Notes: generated by a model not told the origin, from the letters alone. 5,768 bases of DNA from Methanosalsum sp. (GCA_007127385.1 SKZM01000060.1:1-5768), one strand, 5' to 3'. Numbered from the stretch's first letter, positions 1 to 5,574 are shown. A program made the numbers and translations.

Positions 1-171
1 GCCTATCCACTCTTCATTTTTGATCTTGCGTTGATAATAAACCCCGGCAATCCATACAATAACAAATATTGCGGCTACTCCAAGAGCTGTAGAGAGTTCC
101 CCGGTATATAAAAACATACCTACTATTACAGCAAACAGAACAATGAGATATATTATTGCACTAAATATCAT
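1..171 (-). CDS. Small membrane protein, N-terminal part (runs off left edge)
   Basis: This is a 57-codon open frame from an ATG at 171 to the window edge with no stop, so the C-terminus is missing. The visible protein begins MIFSAIIYLIVLFAVIVGMF, has a short polar turn (LYTGELST), then a second hydrophobic stretch (about residues 28-45), and then a basic, polar segment (YYQRKIKNEEWIG). That reads as two membrane helices joined by a tight loop, followed by the start of a cytoplasmic part. The start is supported by AAGGAG seven bases upstream and a TATA box farther up. It is divergent from the flavoprotein gene. I do not recognise the family with confidence; the layout resembles DUF2178-like archaeal membrane proteins, but the diagnostic part would lie outside the window. 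Function unknown. Confidence 0.72.
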   Translation of the reverse strand, partial: MIFSAIIYLIVLFAVIVGMFLYTGELSTALGVAAIFVIVWIAGVYYQRKIKNEEWIG

Positions 172-178
172 TTTGTCT

Positions 179-184
179 CTCCTT
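179..184 (-). promoter_or_regulatory. Ribosome binding site of the left-edge membrane protein
   Basis: The minus strand reads AAGGAG here, a strong match to the archaeal anti-Shine-Dalgarno sequence, with seven bases between it and the ATG ending at 171. It fixes the start of the truncated gene. Confidence 0.75.
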
Positions 185-230
185 AAAATTAATATTGAAT
201 AAAGAATAGTATCTAAAAATCTGACTAAAT

Positions 231-241
231 AATATATATAA
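231..241 (-). promoter_or_regulatory. Candidate TATA box for the left-edge membrane protein
   Basis: The minus strand reads TTATATATATT here, close to the methanogen TATA consensus. Transcription would be expected to start about 25 nt farther on, near 208-212, giving a leader of roughly 40 nt that includes the AAGGAG ribosome binding site. The remaining divergent spacer (about 242-317) shows nothing else. Confidence 0.5.
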
Positions 242-317
242 GTTCCTATTTTGTAATTGCCAATTTTTTAAGAAACAATTCCAGGAACTACCTTCTTAAT
301 TTTAATTTTCATTCAAA

Positions 318-327
318 TTTTTATATT
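318..327 (+). promoter_or_regulatory. Candidate TATA box for the Isf-like flavoprotein
   Basis: The plus strand reads TTTTTATATT about 46 bases before the proposed ATG. A start of transcription about 25 nt downstream (near 350) would leave a leader of some 20 nt. A second, weaker box (ACTATATG, 343-350) would give a nearly leaderless mRNA, so the choice is uncertain. Confidence 0.4.
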
Positions 328-372
328 ATGTTATAATCACTAACTATATGTCGCTATATTTTCATCTCATTA

Positions 373-1071
373 ATGGTGGTAAATGTGTCTTCAAAAAAAG
401 TTATGGGAGTTTCAGGATCCCCTATAAAGAACAGCAATACAGATCGTGCTCTAAAAACGGCTCTAGAGGCAACAGGTCTGGATTATGAGATGATCAATCT
501 GAGAGATTATAAGATTGCTCCATGCCTTGCATGCTTGAGGTGTGTGGATACGAATGTCTGTGTGATCAAAGATGATGGAATAAAACTGGCTGAAAAGGCA
601 AAGAATGCAGATGCTTTAATCATTGCAGGCTATACTCCATACTCTTCACTGGACTCGCGGACCAAGGCTTTCATTGAAAGGCTCTATCCACTTCGCCACA
701 AGTATGGTTTCATGCGCGGTAAACCCGGAGGAGCCATAGTTACACATGCGATACCTGAGGGATCAGAGATGCTCCCACCTGCAGGAGATTGTGGTTTGAA
801 CTCTATATATTATTATATGATGGAAGAAGGAATGGAACCTGCTGGAGGAGTGAAAGTCCAGGGCAATGTTCCATGTGTAAGATGCGGTTATGGTAATGAG
901 TGTGAGACGAGTGGCCTTTCCATGATATTTGGGCCGGAGGCTACAGTTGAATCCGTGGGAATCAACGATTTTGAAGAACAGCCTCAAGCTGTAGAAGCTG
1001 CAAAAGAGATGGGTCGAAATATCGCTAAAAAGTTAAGATCTCAGGACCAATCTGGTGACATCGATAGCTAA
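373..1071 (+). CDS. Isf-like iron-sulfur flavoprotein (NADPH-dependent FMN reductase fold) with a second Cys cluster
   Basis: The 232-residue protein has a flavodoxin-like fold. GSPIKNSNT (15-23) is the FMN-phosphate loop and TPYSSLDSRTKAFIERL (88-104) is the region that usually lies beside the flavin ring. Between them is C51-x2-C54-x2-C57-x5-C63, exactly the compact spacing of Isf from Methanosarcina thermophila, where it holds a [4Fe-4S] cluster. Isf takes electrons from ferredoxin and can reduce O2 and H2O2, so a cytoplasmic electron-transfer or oxidative-stress role is a reasonable inference. Unusually, the C-terminal part carries C168-x2-C171-x5-C177 plus C140, which could hold another cluster or metal. 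The ATG at 373 lacks a clear Shine-Dalgarno; a GTG at 385 preceded by GGTG is possible and would remove only four residues. The gene stands alone, convergent with the aldehyde dehydrogenase. The family is sure; the physiological partner is not. Confidence 0.88.
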   Translation: MVVNVSSKKVMGVSGSPIKNSNTDRALKTALEATGLDYEMINLRDYKIAPCLACLRCVDTNVCVIKDDGIKLAEKAKNADALIIAGYTPYSSLDSRTKAFIERLYPLRHKYGFMRGKPGGAIVTHAIPEGSEMLPPAGDCGLNSIYYYMMEEGMEPAGGVKVQGNVPCVRCGYGNECETSGLSMIFGPEATVESVGINDFEEQPQAVEAAKEMGRNIAKKLRSQDQSGDIDS

Positions 1072-1112
1072 ATGTAGTGCGGTTAAGATATCTATCAATA
1101 CTGAAAATGATA

Positions 1113-1180
1113 TATTGGATCATATTTGAGTCCAATACAATCCCTTAAATTTATTATACAGATCATTTATTTTTATTCTT
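1113..1180 (+). terminator. Possible terminator between convergent genes
   Basis: TATTGGA (1113-1119) and TCCAATA (1131-1137) form a perfect 7-bp inverted repeat around an 11-nt loop. About 30 bases later is a T-rich stretch, TTTATTTTTATTCTT (1166-1180), of the kind at which archaeal polymerases stop. The T tract is not directly next to the stem, so the two may be independent. On the minus strand, downstream of the aldehyde dehydrogenase, no T tract is seen. Confidence 0.35.
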
Positions 1181-2547
1181 CAATATATTTTCATGGATTT
1201 AACTTCCATAAACTCCAGCATTCCAATACGAGACAGTTCCCTACCAACGCCGCTCTTTTTCATGCCTCCAAAGGGAAGCCTTGGATCAGATGACACTATG
1301 CTGTTTATAGCAATAACCCCGGCTTCTACCTTTTTTGCCATACGTGTACCTCTGTCCTTATCCCTGCTCCAAATACTGGCTCCCAGTCCAAATTCCGTAC
1401 CGTTGGCTATTTTTATAGCTTCATCATCATTTTTGAAGGTTATAATCGGAGCCACAGGCCCGAATGTTTCTTCAGTAACAACAGGAGCTTCTCTGTTGAT
1501 TTCATTGAGTACTGTAGGAAGGTAAAAGAATCCATCCTCTTCTGTTATACCTCCCTCAAGCAGAACATTTGCTCCCTTTCTAAGGCTTTCAGTTACCTGT
1601 TTATCCAGGATCTTCCTCTGCTTTTCACTTGCCATTGGCCCCATATTGGTATCTGAATCCATTGGATCTCCCATTTTCATATCATCAATATTTTTCAGGA
1701 AGAGCTCTGTAAAGTCATCCACAACATTTTCATTGATCAACAGGCGCTTGGCTGCGATACAGCTCTGACCGCAGTTCTGGAATCGACCAGTAACAGCTGC
1801 TTTTGCTGCTTTCGGGATATCCGCATCATCCAGTACAATAAAGGGATCACTGCCACCAAGTTCAAGAATGAACTTTTTTATGCTGCCCCCTGCAGCCTGT
1901 GCAACCTTTTCTCCAGCCGGTCTGCTTCCTGTGAATGAAACAGCATTGATCTCATCTCTTGCGATCAATGACGAAGCTGTTGGTCCATCTACAAGGATTG
2001 TCTGATAGATACCCTCCGGAAGACCTGCTTCTGTGAAAACGTTCTCTATCTCCAGGGCGCACATAGGTACACTGCTTGCATGTTTTAGCAATACTGTATT
2101 TCCTCCTGCAAGTGCAGGGATTCCAAATCTCAATGCCTGCCAGAAGGGGAAGTTCCATGGCATTATGCTCAGGACAATACCTGCAGGTTCAAAGACAGAA
2201 CAGGAACTTTCTGCATCTGATTCCACAAATTCTGGCTCAAGGAAATTCTTGGTATTCTTTGAAAAATAATCGCATGTCCATGCACATTTTTCAATTTCAG
2301 CAATTGATTCTTTTATTGGTTTCCCCATTTCTTTTGTAATGACCTCAGCAAGTTCTTTTTTATTACTTCTCAAAACCTTAGCTATCTCTTCAATTGAGGA
2401 ACATCTTTGATCAATAGATTCATTTTTCCAGTCATTGGAGGCTTTTCTTGAAATCTTCATTTTCTCGTTAACAGTCTGGCTGGAATAATGATCAAACTCT
2501 TCATTTAGTTCTCCGGTTGCAGGATTTATAGATTTTATTTTCTTCAT
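1180..2547 (-). CDS. NAD(P)-dependent aldehyde dehydrogenase, Sad/succinate-semialdehyde dehydrogenase-like
   Basis: The 455-residue enzyme is full length for the family and should oxidise an aldehyde to its acid in the cytoplasm using NAD(P)+. Visible landmarks, in order: SINPATGE (6-13), MPWNFP with Asn132, LLKHAS with coenzyme-binding Lys155, FTGS (205-208), ELGGSDPF with the general base Glu229, NCGQSC with catalytic Cys263, EETFGPV with Glu360, and FGGMKKSGVGRE (426-437). KHA in place of the usual KPxE, ELGGSDPFIVL, and MKMGDP all recall E. coli Sad (YneI), so succinate semialdehyde is the best guess; lactaldehyde or another short aldehyde cannot be excluded. At Ser158, where many NAD-specific ALDHs have Glu, cofactor choice may be relaxed. 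No aminotransferase or other GABA-pathway gene is nearby. The start has a strong Shine-Dalgarno and its own TATA box. ALDH identity is certain; substrate is inferred. Confidence 0.93.
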   Translation of the reverse strand: MKKIKSINPATGELNEEFDHYSSQTVNEKMKISRKASNDWKNESIDQRCSSIEEIAKVLRSNKKELAEVITKEMGKPIKESIAEIEKCAWTCDYFSKNTKNFLEPEFVESDAESSCSVFEPAGIVLSIMPWNFPFWQALRFGIPALAGGNTVLLKHASSVPMCALEIENVFTEAGLPEGIYQTILVDGPTASSLIARDEINAVSFTGSRPAGEKVAQAAGGSIKKFILELGGSDPFIVLDDADIPKAAKAAVTGRFQNCGQSCIAAKRLLINENVVDDFTELFLKNIDDMKMGDPMDSDTNMGPMASEKQRKILDKQVTESLRKGANVLLEGGITEEDGFFYLPTVLNEINREAPVVTEETFGPVAPIITFKNDDEAIKIANGTEFGLGASIWSRDKDRGTRMAKKVEAGVIAINSIVSSDPRLPFGGMKKSGVGRELSRIGMLEFMEVKSMKIY

Positions 2548-2554
2548 CTGGCCA

Positions 2555-2562
2555 CTCCCCCC
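2555..2562 (-). promoter_or_regulatory. Ribosome binding site of the aldehyde dehydrogenase
   Basis: The minus strand reads GGGGGGAG, an unusually G-rich patch in AT-rich surroundings, ending seven bases before the ATG at 2547. The GGAG core is complementary to the 16S rRNA tail and supports this start. Confidence 0.7.
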
Positions 2563-2602
2563 TGAAATTGTATACGATCATTGATGCTATAATTCATTTT
2601 CA

Positions 2603-2610
2603 CTTATAAA
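2603..2610 (-). promoter_or_regulatory. Candidate TATA box of the aldehyde dehydrogenase
   Basis: The minus strand reads TTTATAAG here. A transcript start about 25 nt downstream (near 2580) would give a leader of roughly 30 nt containing the ribosome binding site. Confidence 0.5.
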
Positions 2611-2806
2611 TTATGATACGTAGTCGATTTAAAATTATTGATTGACATGCCAAAAGCAATATTCATAATTCAACTATGTTAACATCAAAATTAATCGTAC
2701 AGCTAAATGGAATTATCAATAGTACGTTATTTTATTGAGATCATACATTCTCGAATCAAGAATCTTGTAATGAGTAAATCAGTACATCATCAGTTATCAG
2801 TGTTAA

Positions 2807-2820
2807 CAAAAGTTTTATAT
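2807..2820 (+). promoter_or_regulatory. Candidate TATA box and BRE for an intergenic small RNA
   Basis: On the plus strand a purine-rich stretch (ACAAAAG, BRE-like) runs directly into TTTTATAT (2813-2820), a good methanogen TATA box. No plus-strand protein gene follows, since the next gene lies on the opposite strand, so the box suggests a short noncoding transcript starting near 2841-2845. Confidence 0.45.
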
Positions 2821-2858
2821 GTAACCCAGTCTATAGTTATATGTTTAAAGAGAAAAAT

Positions 2859-2876
2859 GTAGAAGTAGAAGTAGAA
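2859..2876 (+). repeat. Tandem GTAGAA hexamer, three copies
   Basis: Three perfect head-to-tail copies of GTAGAA lie just before an ATG in the candidate small RNA. Read as RNA it is an unstructured purine-rich stretch that could pair with pyrimidine-rich mRNA segments; it could also be a simple-sequence expansion with no function. Confidence 0.85.
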
Positions 2877-2907
2877 ATGAGCGGATTGGGTCTGGGTTGA
2901 ATTCGGT

Positions 2908-2942
2908 GACAAGCTGGAATTGGATTTCAGCTTGTCCCTTTT
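2908..2942 (+). terminator. Strong hairpin followed by a T run
   Basis: A 12-bp stem with a five-base loop (arms 2908-2919 and 2925-2936) is followed on the plus strand by CCTTTT, resembling an intrinsic terminator. On the minus strand it lies about 46 nt after the stop of the flavoprotein gene, but there it is followed by ACCGAATTC, not by T. The plus-strand reading is therefore favoured. Confidence 0.55.
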
Positions 2943-2982
2943 AAAGTGCTAACGTTTTTTTATAGTTATTCCTTTAAATGTA

Positions 2983-3699
2983 TTATTCACAGTCAGTTTC
3001 TTCAAGCATTTCATCCCATTGTCGGTTAGCTTCGCTCATATACTCCTCATCACTGATCAGTTTTGAGTGAATCTGATCTTTAGTCTCACCACAGACCTGA
3101 CCATTTTGTACAATCTCTGAACCAGCTTTTTTTAAGTGCTCGCGGTATTCATCGATCTTTTCAATAAGTGAAGGATCTTCGATTGTAGCCTGTAGTGCTT
3201 CCCCGCAATCACGATAAATTTCAAGTACAAGATTTTGATTTTCAAAGAATTTTTTGAGTACATCAAAATTATGCTCGCCAGGAAATCCGGAATTTGCAAT
3301 AAAAAACTGGCGGGGAAAATGCTTTACTCTGCCTTCGTGATAGAAACTGCCATCTTCTTTTCTCTGAAGGTGTGGCGTTACCAGCGGTAAAAATCTGTCA
3401 GTGAAGTTCTTTAGTAAACCGGTCATATACATATTATAGACGGGTGTTGCCATTCCGACATAATCCGATTCCAGATATAGATTGATCAATTCTTTCATAT
3501 CATCATTCAGGATACAGGACCCTGGGGTTTTTTCCCAGCAACTGAAACAACCAAGACATTGTTTTATATCTTTCTCTATCAGGAATACCTGTTGCGTCTG
3601 AGCTCCTGCAAGCTCTGCTCCTTCCAGCAGAGATTCAGCTATAACGTTACTATTACTTTTTCTTCCCCTGGGACTCCCATTAAAAATAGTTACTTTCAT
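2983..3699 (-). CDS. Flavodoxin-family NAD(P)H-dependent oxidoreductase with CxxCxxCx7C motif
   Basis: The 238-residue protein opens with MKVTIFNGSPRGRKSNS, a flavodoxin-like first strand and FMN-phosphate loop (residues 8-17). C48-x2-C51-x2-C54-x7-C62 follows, then a TPVYNMYMTGLLKNFTDR segment (85-102), which in this family lies against the flavin ring and the dimer interface. The C-terminal third is charged and helical. It should be a cytoplasmic FMN protein reducing a small acceptor or passing electrons. The cysteine spacing (x7) differs from the Isf spacing (x5) of the gene at 373, so cluster binding is less sure; many relatives are called simply NAD(P)H-dependent oxidoreductase. GAGG ten bases upstream supports the start. 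Transcribed alone on the minus strand, 435 bp from the aldehyde dehydrogenase on the same strand. Family sure, substrate unknown. Confidence 0.88.
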   Translation of the reverse strand: MKVTIFNGSPRGRKSNSNVIAESLLEGAELAGAQTQQVFLIEKDIKQCLGCFSCWEKTPGSCILNDDMKELINLYLESDYVGMATPVYNMYMTGLLKNFTDRFLPLVTPHLQRKEDGSFYHEGRVKHFPRQFFIANSGFPGEHNFDVLKKFFENQNLVLEIYRDCGEALQATIEDPSLIEKIDEYREHLKKAGSEIVQNGQVCGETKDQIHSKLISDEEYMSEANRQWDEMLEETDCE

Positions 3700-3709
3700 T
3701 ATCCATATT

Positions 3710-3713
3710 CCTC
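3710..3713 (-). promoter_or_regulatory. Ribosome binding site of the second flavoprotein
   Basis: The minus strand reads GAGG ten bases before the ATG at 3699. An ATG seven bases upstream of it is in another frame, so the site supports 3699 as the start. Confidence 0.5.
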
Positions 3714-3740
3714 TTTTGAAATTAGTCCTGCTTTAAAGGT

Positions 3741-3750
3741 TAAAATATCT
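3741..3750 (-). promoter_or_regulatory. Weak candidate TATA box of the second flavoprotein
   Basis: The minus strand reads AGATATTTTA here, which would place the transcript start near 3720 and give a leader of about 20 nt. The surroundings are AT-rich, so a chance match is possible. Confidence 0.3.
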
Positions 3751-4137
3751 AATTATTCATCAATTATCACTGTAACTACTTAATATCATTTTCTACAATT
3801 ATCTTCATTTGTGTTTTTGTACCAGCTATTAAAATTATTATAGGATTGTGGCTAAAACTTATCAGGTACGAAACTTTAGTGCCGTTTCAGTAAAAAAGAA
3901 TGGATACTCATTATTAAACTCGACTAAAAATAATCTACTGTGAATTCTAACATAATTTCAAATTTTAGAACATTGACTTAAATCAGGTAAAGATAGACAA
4001 AATTTAATTTTTTGCAGCAATAACCTGCAGGTGAAAATACGGTCTCCATATTTTATATCATTAATACAGATCCTGCTTGAGAATACAAAAAAGAGCCTTA
4101 CAGAAGTAGGAATACGATGATTTAATTATTCTGGCAG
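3751..4137. other. AT-rich spacer without a recognisable gene
   Basis: No frame of useful length with a plausible ribosome binding site is present on either strand; the ATG-started frames I followed stop within about 25 codons. Visible details are a perfect palindrome ACCTGCAGGT (4023-4032), a TATA-like TTTTATAT on the plus strand (4051-4058), and an 8-bp inverted repeat with one G-U pair, TCCTGCTT (4071-4078) with AAGTAGGA (4104-4111). None is enough to assign a function. No transposase remnant is recognisable. Confidence 0.6.
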
Positions 4138-4151
4138 ACACATATATATAG
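4138..4151 (+). promoter_or_regulatory. Strong candidate TATA box far upstream of the DUF4870 gene
   Basis: ACACATATATATAG is one of the best TATA boxes in the window. A transcript starting near 4170-4176 would either carry a leader of about 185 nt into the DUF4870 gene at 4360 or be a separate short RNA. A nearer AT-rich box (4304-4316) could serve the gene with a short leader. Confidence 0.4.
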
Positions 4152-4163
4152 AAATAAGTACAG

Positions 4164-4185
4164 ATCTTAGATTAGAAACTAAGAT
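4164..4185 (+). repeat. Inverted repeat ATCTTAG/CTAAGAT
   Basis: ATCTTAG (4164-4170) and CTAAGAT (4179-4185) form a perfect 7-bp inverted repeat with an 8-nt loop, at the predicted transcript start of the upstream TATA box. ATCTTAGATT recurs at 4314-4323 near the gene start. It could be an operator or part of a leader structure; function unknown. Confidence 0.55.
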
Positions 4186-4283
4186 TCTTCACAGAATGTT
4201 TATGTGAAAAGTTTTAGCATTCTGGAGTATACAAAAGAGCACTTTTAAAAAGGATTTGCAATATTAGCGAAAATCAATGAAAA

Positions 4284-4316
4284 CACAAATGTAGAATTTT
4301 GTGGATATTAAATATC
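4284..4316 (+). repeat. Two adjacent inverted repeats before the DUF4870 gene
   Basis: CACAAA (4284-4289) pairs with TTTGTG (4298-4303), and immediately after it GATATTAAATATC (4304-4316) is a palindrome with a one-base centre. The second may be the proximal TATA region, since a start about 25 nt downstream would give a leader of about 20 nt for the gene at 4360. Both are AT-rich, so chance is possible. Confidence 0.4.
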
Positions 4317-4345
4317 TTAGATTGAAATCACAATACATTGAAAAA

Positions 4346-4350
4346 AAGGA
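4346..4350 (+). promoter_or_regulatory. Ribosome binding site of the DUF4870 gene
   Basis: AAGGA lies nine bases before the ATG at 4360, after a run of A. It supports this start. Confidence 0.6.
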
Positions 4351-4359
4351 TGGGTTAAA

Positions 4360-4686
4360 ATGAGTGAAACAAGTACTGGACTTAGTGAAAATATAGCTGG
4401 TGTTCTGACATATCTTTTTGGATTTATAACTGGCATAATTTTTCTTTTGATAGAGAAGGAAAATGAATCTGTAAGATTTAATGCAGCACAATCAACCGTT
4501 TTATTTGGCGGCCTTTTTATATTGAATATAATACTTTCAATGATTCCAGTTATAGGTGGACTAATATCTATTTTAATAGGACTCGTTAGCTTAGTATTGT
4601 GGATCTATCTCATGTATATGGCTTATACCAGCAACTTGATCCGATTGCCTGTAATATCAGAATTTGCAGATAAACTTAATGTATGA
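4360..4686 (+). CDS. DUF4870 / Tic20-like three-helix membrane protein
   Basis: The 108-residue protein matches by eye the small archaeal and bacterial DUF4870 family (Tic20-like, COG3296). It starts MSETSTGLSENIAGVLTYLF, the usual short polar N-terminus running into the first helix (about 12-31). Then comes the conserved charged loop EKENESVRFNAAQS (32-45), whose VRF-A-QS pattern is typical of the family, then helix two (47-64) and helix three (66-90). It ends with the usual LP-containing tail (RLPVISEFADKL). Length is normal for the family. The molecular function is not known; it sits in the cytoplasmic membrane. It is transcribed alone, with a well-formed terminator behind it and a long structured spacer before it. 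Confidence 0.88.
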   Translation: MSETSTGLSENIAGVLTYLFGFITGIIFLLIEKENESVRFNAAQSTVLFGGLFILNIILSMIPVIGGLISILIGLVSLVLWIYLMYMAYTSNLIRLPVISEFADKLNV

Positions 4687-4765
4687 ACCTTTAAAGATAT
4701 CTCTGGTTAATGTGACTGGATATATGATTTATTGCTGATCACTTTTGAAGTGTTCTACTTCCTGG

Positions 4766-4806
4766 GAAAGGATACTCACTTATCCTTTCTATTTTCATTT
4801 TATCTG
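4766..4806 (+). terminator. Hairpin plus T-rich terminator of the DUF4870 gene
   Basis: GAAAGGATA (4766-4774) and TATCCTTTC (4781-4789) form a perfect 9-bp stem with a 6-nt loop. A T-rich tail TCTATTTTCATTTTATCTG follows. It lies about 80 nt after the stop codon. A smaller hairpin, CACTT-TTG-AAGTG (4740-4752), precedes it. This separates the gene from the TPR lipoprotein. Confidence 0.65.
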
Positions 4807-4908
4807 ACATTTAATTGAGCATGCCATTGTTATTTGTTATGTAACTGTTTTACTTATGGTTGTCAGGCTGCTCTTTACTAAATGAAAGACCCTAGAACTA
4901 AACGACAC

Positions 4909-4920
4909 GTATATATATAC
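4909..4920 (+). promoter_or_regulatory. TATA box of the TPR lipoprotein gene
   Basis: GTATATATATAC is a strong TATA box. Transcription about 25 nt downstream (near 4943-4947) gives a leader of roughly 22-26 nt for the ATG at 4969, including the GGAG at 4953-4956. Confidence 0.6.
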
Positions 4921-4968
4921 AACAGTTTTATATTTTTTAGATTTTAAAAAATGGAGATTGTTGAAAGG

Positions 4969-5574
4969 ATGAAATTTAAAATATTTCTATGTATATTTCT
5001 AATTCTATCAATTGTGTTTTTTGGTGGCTGTATTGGATCCGACAATTCTGAATCCGTGAATGGAGAAGATTCGGATGATGAATTCTGGTATTATTTCGAA
5101 CAGGGAAACATGTATTTTCAAAATGGTGAATATCAGAATGCTATAACTCAATTTAATGAAGCGATTTCCATTGATTCAACAGGGCATCCAGAGGTTTGGG
5201 CTTATAGGGGATCAGCTTATTATTCTCTGGGTATGTACTCAGAAGCTGCATTGGATTATGAAAAAGGACTTGAACTTGGCTATGAAGATATTGATGCCAG
5301 AAAATATCATGCATATTCTGTATATGGAACTGCTTTATTCGGTACAGGAAGTTATGAAGATGCAATCAGTTCTCTGGAAAAAGCGATTGAGCTGACCTCA
5401 AATAAACATGATGATTTTAATTCAAATACATATGAAAATTATTACTATATTGGTTCCTCATATTACCATTTAAACGATGGGGATAGTTCATTGAAGTACT
5501 TCAATAAAGCAATTGAGATAAACCCTCAGGCAAGGGATGCAGTGGACTTTCGTGATTACTTAATGAATAAGTAA
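4969..5574 (+). CDS. TPR-repeat lipoprotein
   Basis: From the ATG at 4969 the protein has 201 residues. MKFKIFLCIFLILSIVFFGGC is a lipoprotein signal: two lysines, a hydrophobic core, and a GGC lipobox with Cys21 as the anchor. A Ser/Asp/Glu/Gly-rich linker follows (22-37), then four tetratricopeptide repeats at about 38-71, 74-107, 112-145 and 154-187. They show the usual G-x-x-Y-x2-G-x-Y-x2-A pattern, for example GNMYFQNGEYQNAITQFNEA. It should be anchored outside the membrane and act as a protein-binding scaffold; partners are unknown. The upstream ATG at 4951 is in frame and adds MEIVER, but it would lie close to the predicted transcript start, and GGAG (4953-4956) then fits the ATG at 4969 better. 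The gene has its own TATA box. Close archaeal relatives are common; no specific role can be given. Confidence 0.88.
   Translation: MKFKIFLCIFLILSIVFFGGCIGSDNSESVNGEDSDDEFWYYFEQGNMYFQNGEYQNAITQFNEAISIDSTGHPEVWAYRGSAYYSLGMYSEAALDYEKGLELGYEDIDARKYHAYSVYGTALFGTGSYEDAISSLEKAIELTSNKHDDFNSNTYENYYYIGSSYYHLNDGDSSLKYFNKAIEINPQARDAVDFRDYLMNK

Larger units (their letters stand above)
2841..2942 (+). ncRNA. Candidate intergenic small RNA, about 100 nt
   Basis: The predicted transcript begins about 25 nt after a TATA box. Its first half is an unpaired-looking purine-rich stretch with three tandem GTAGAA hexamers (2859-2876). It ends in a strong hairpin: GACAAGCTGGAA (2908-2919) pairs with TTTCAGCTTGTC (2925-2936), 12 bp with one G-U, loop TTGGA. 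CCTTTT follows directly and a run of seven T at 2955-2961. The stem is much more GC-rich than the flanks. A seven-codon frame (MSGLGLG, 2877-2900) sits between repeat and hairpin without a clear ribosome binding site. The layout (open 5' part, 3' hairpin, T run) matches a trans-acting sRNA. Ends are estimates; the hairpin could instead be a bidirectional terminator of the neighbouring gene. I do not recognise it as a named RNA. Confidence 0.4.

Noticed and set aside
1193..1525. 110-residue plus-strand frame opposite the ALDH C-terminus
   Set aside because: It lies entirely antisense to a clear, full-length ALDH and its sequence is explained by the reverse reading of conserved ALDH codons.
2707..2862. 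Plus-strand frame of 51 codons in the spacer between ALDH and the second flavoprotein
   Set aside because: No ribosome binding site, low-complexity AT-rich codons, no recognisable motif, and it overlaps the candidate TATA box at 2813-2820.
2860..2862. In-frame TAG that might be read as pyrrolysine, since Methanosarcinaceae use it
   Set aside because: It only ends the unsupported 51-codon frame; none of the supported genes contains an internal TAG or ends in one.
2859..2876. Triple GTAGAA as a CRISPR-like or integration repeat
   Set aside because: Units are only six bases and contiguous, with no spacers, no cas genes and no target-site duplication.
3861..3989. ATCAGGTA repeated at 3861-3868 and 3982-3989
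   Set aside because: An eight-base match within 660 bp of AT-rich DNA is expected by chance and has no consistent context.
4264..4491. Minus-strand frame of 75 codons over the start of the DUF4870 gene
   Set aside because: Overlaps a well-supported membrane protein on the other strand; rich in Phe, Tyr, Lys and Ser as expected from AT-rich antisense, with no family resemblance.
5153..5395. Out-of-frame ORFs on both strands inside the TPR gene
   Set aside because: The lipoprotein signal and four TPRs explain this DNA in the plus-strand frame; the alternatives have no motif or ribosome binding site.
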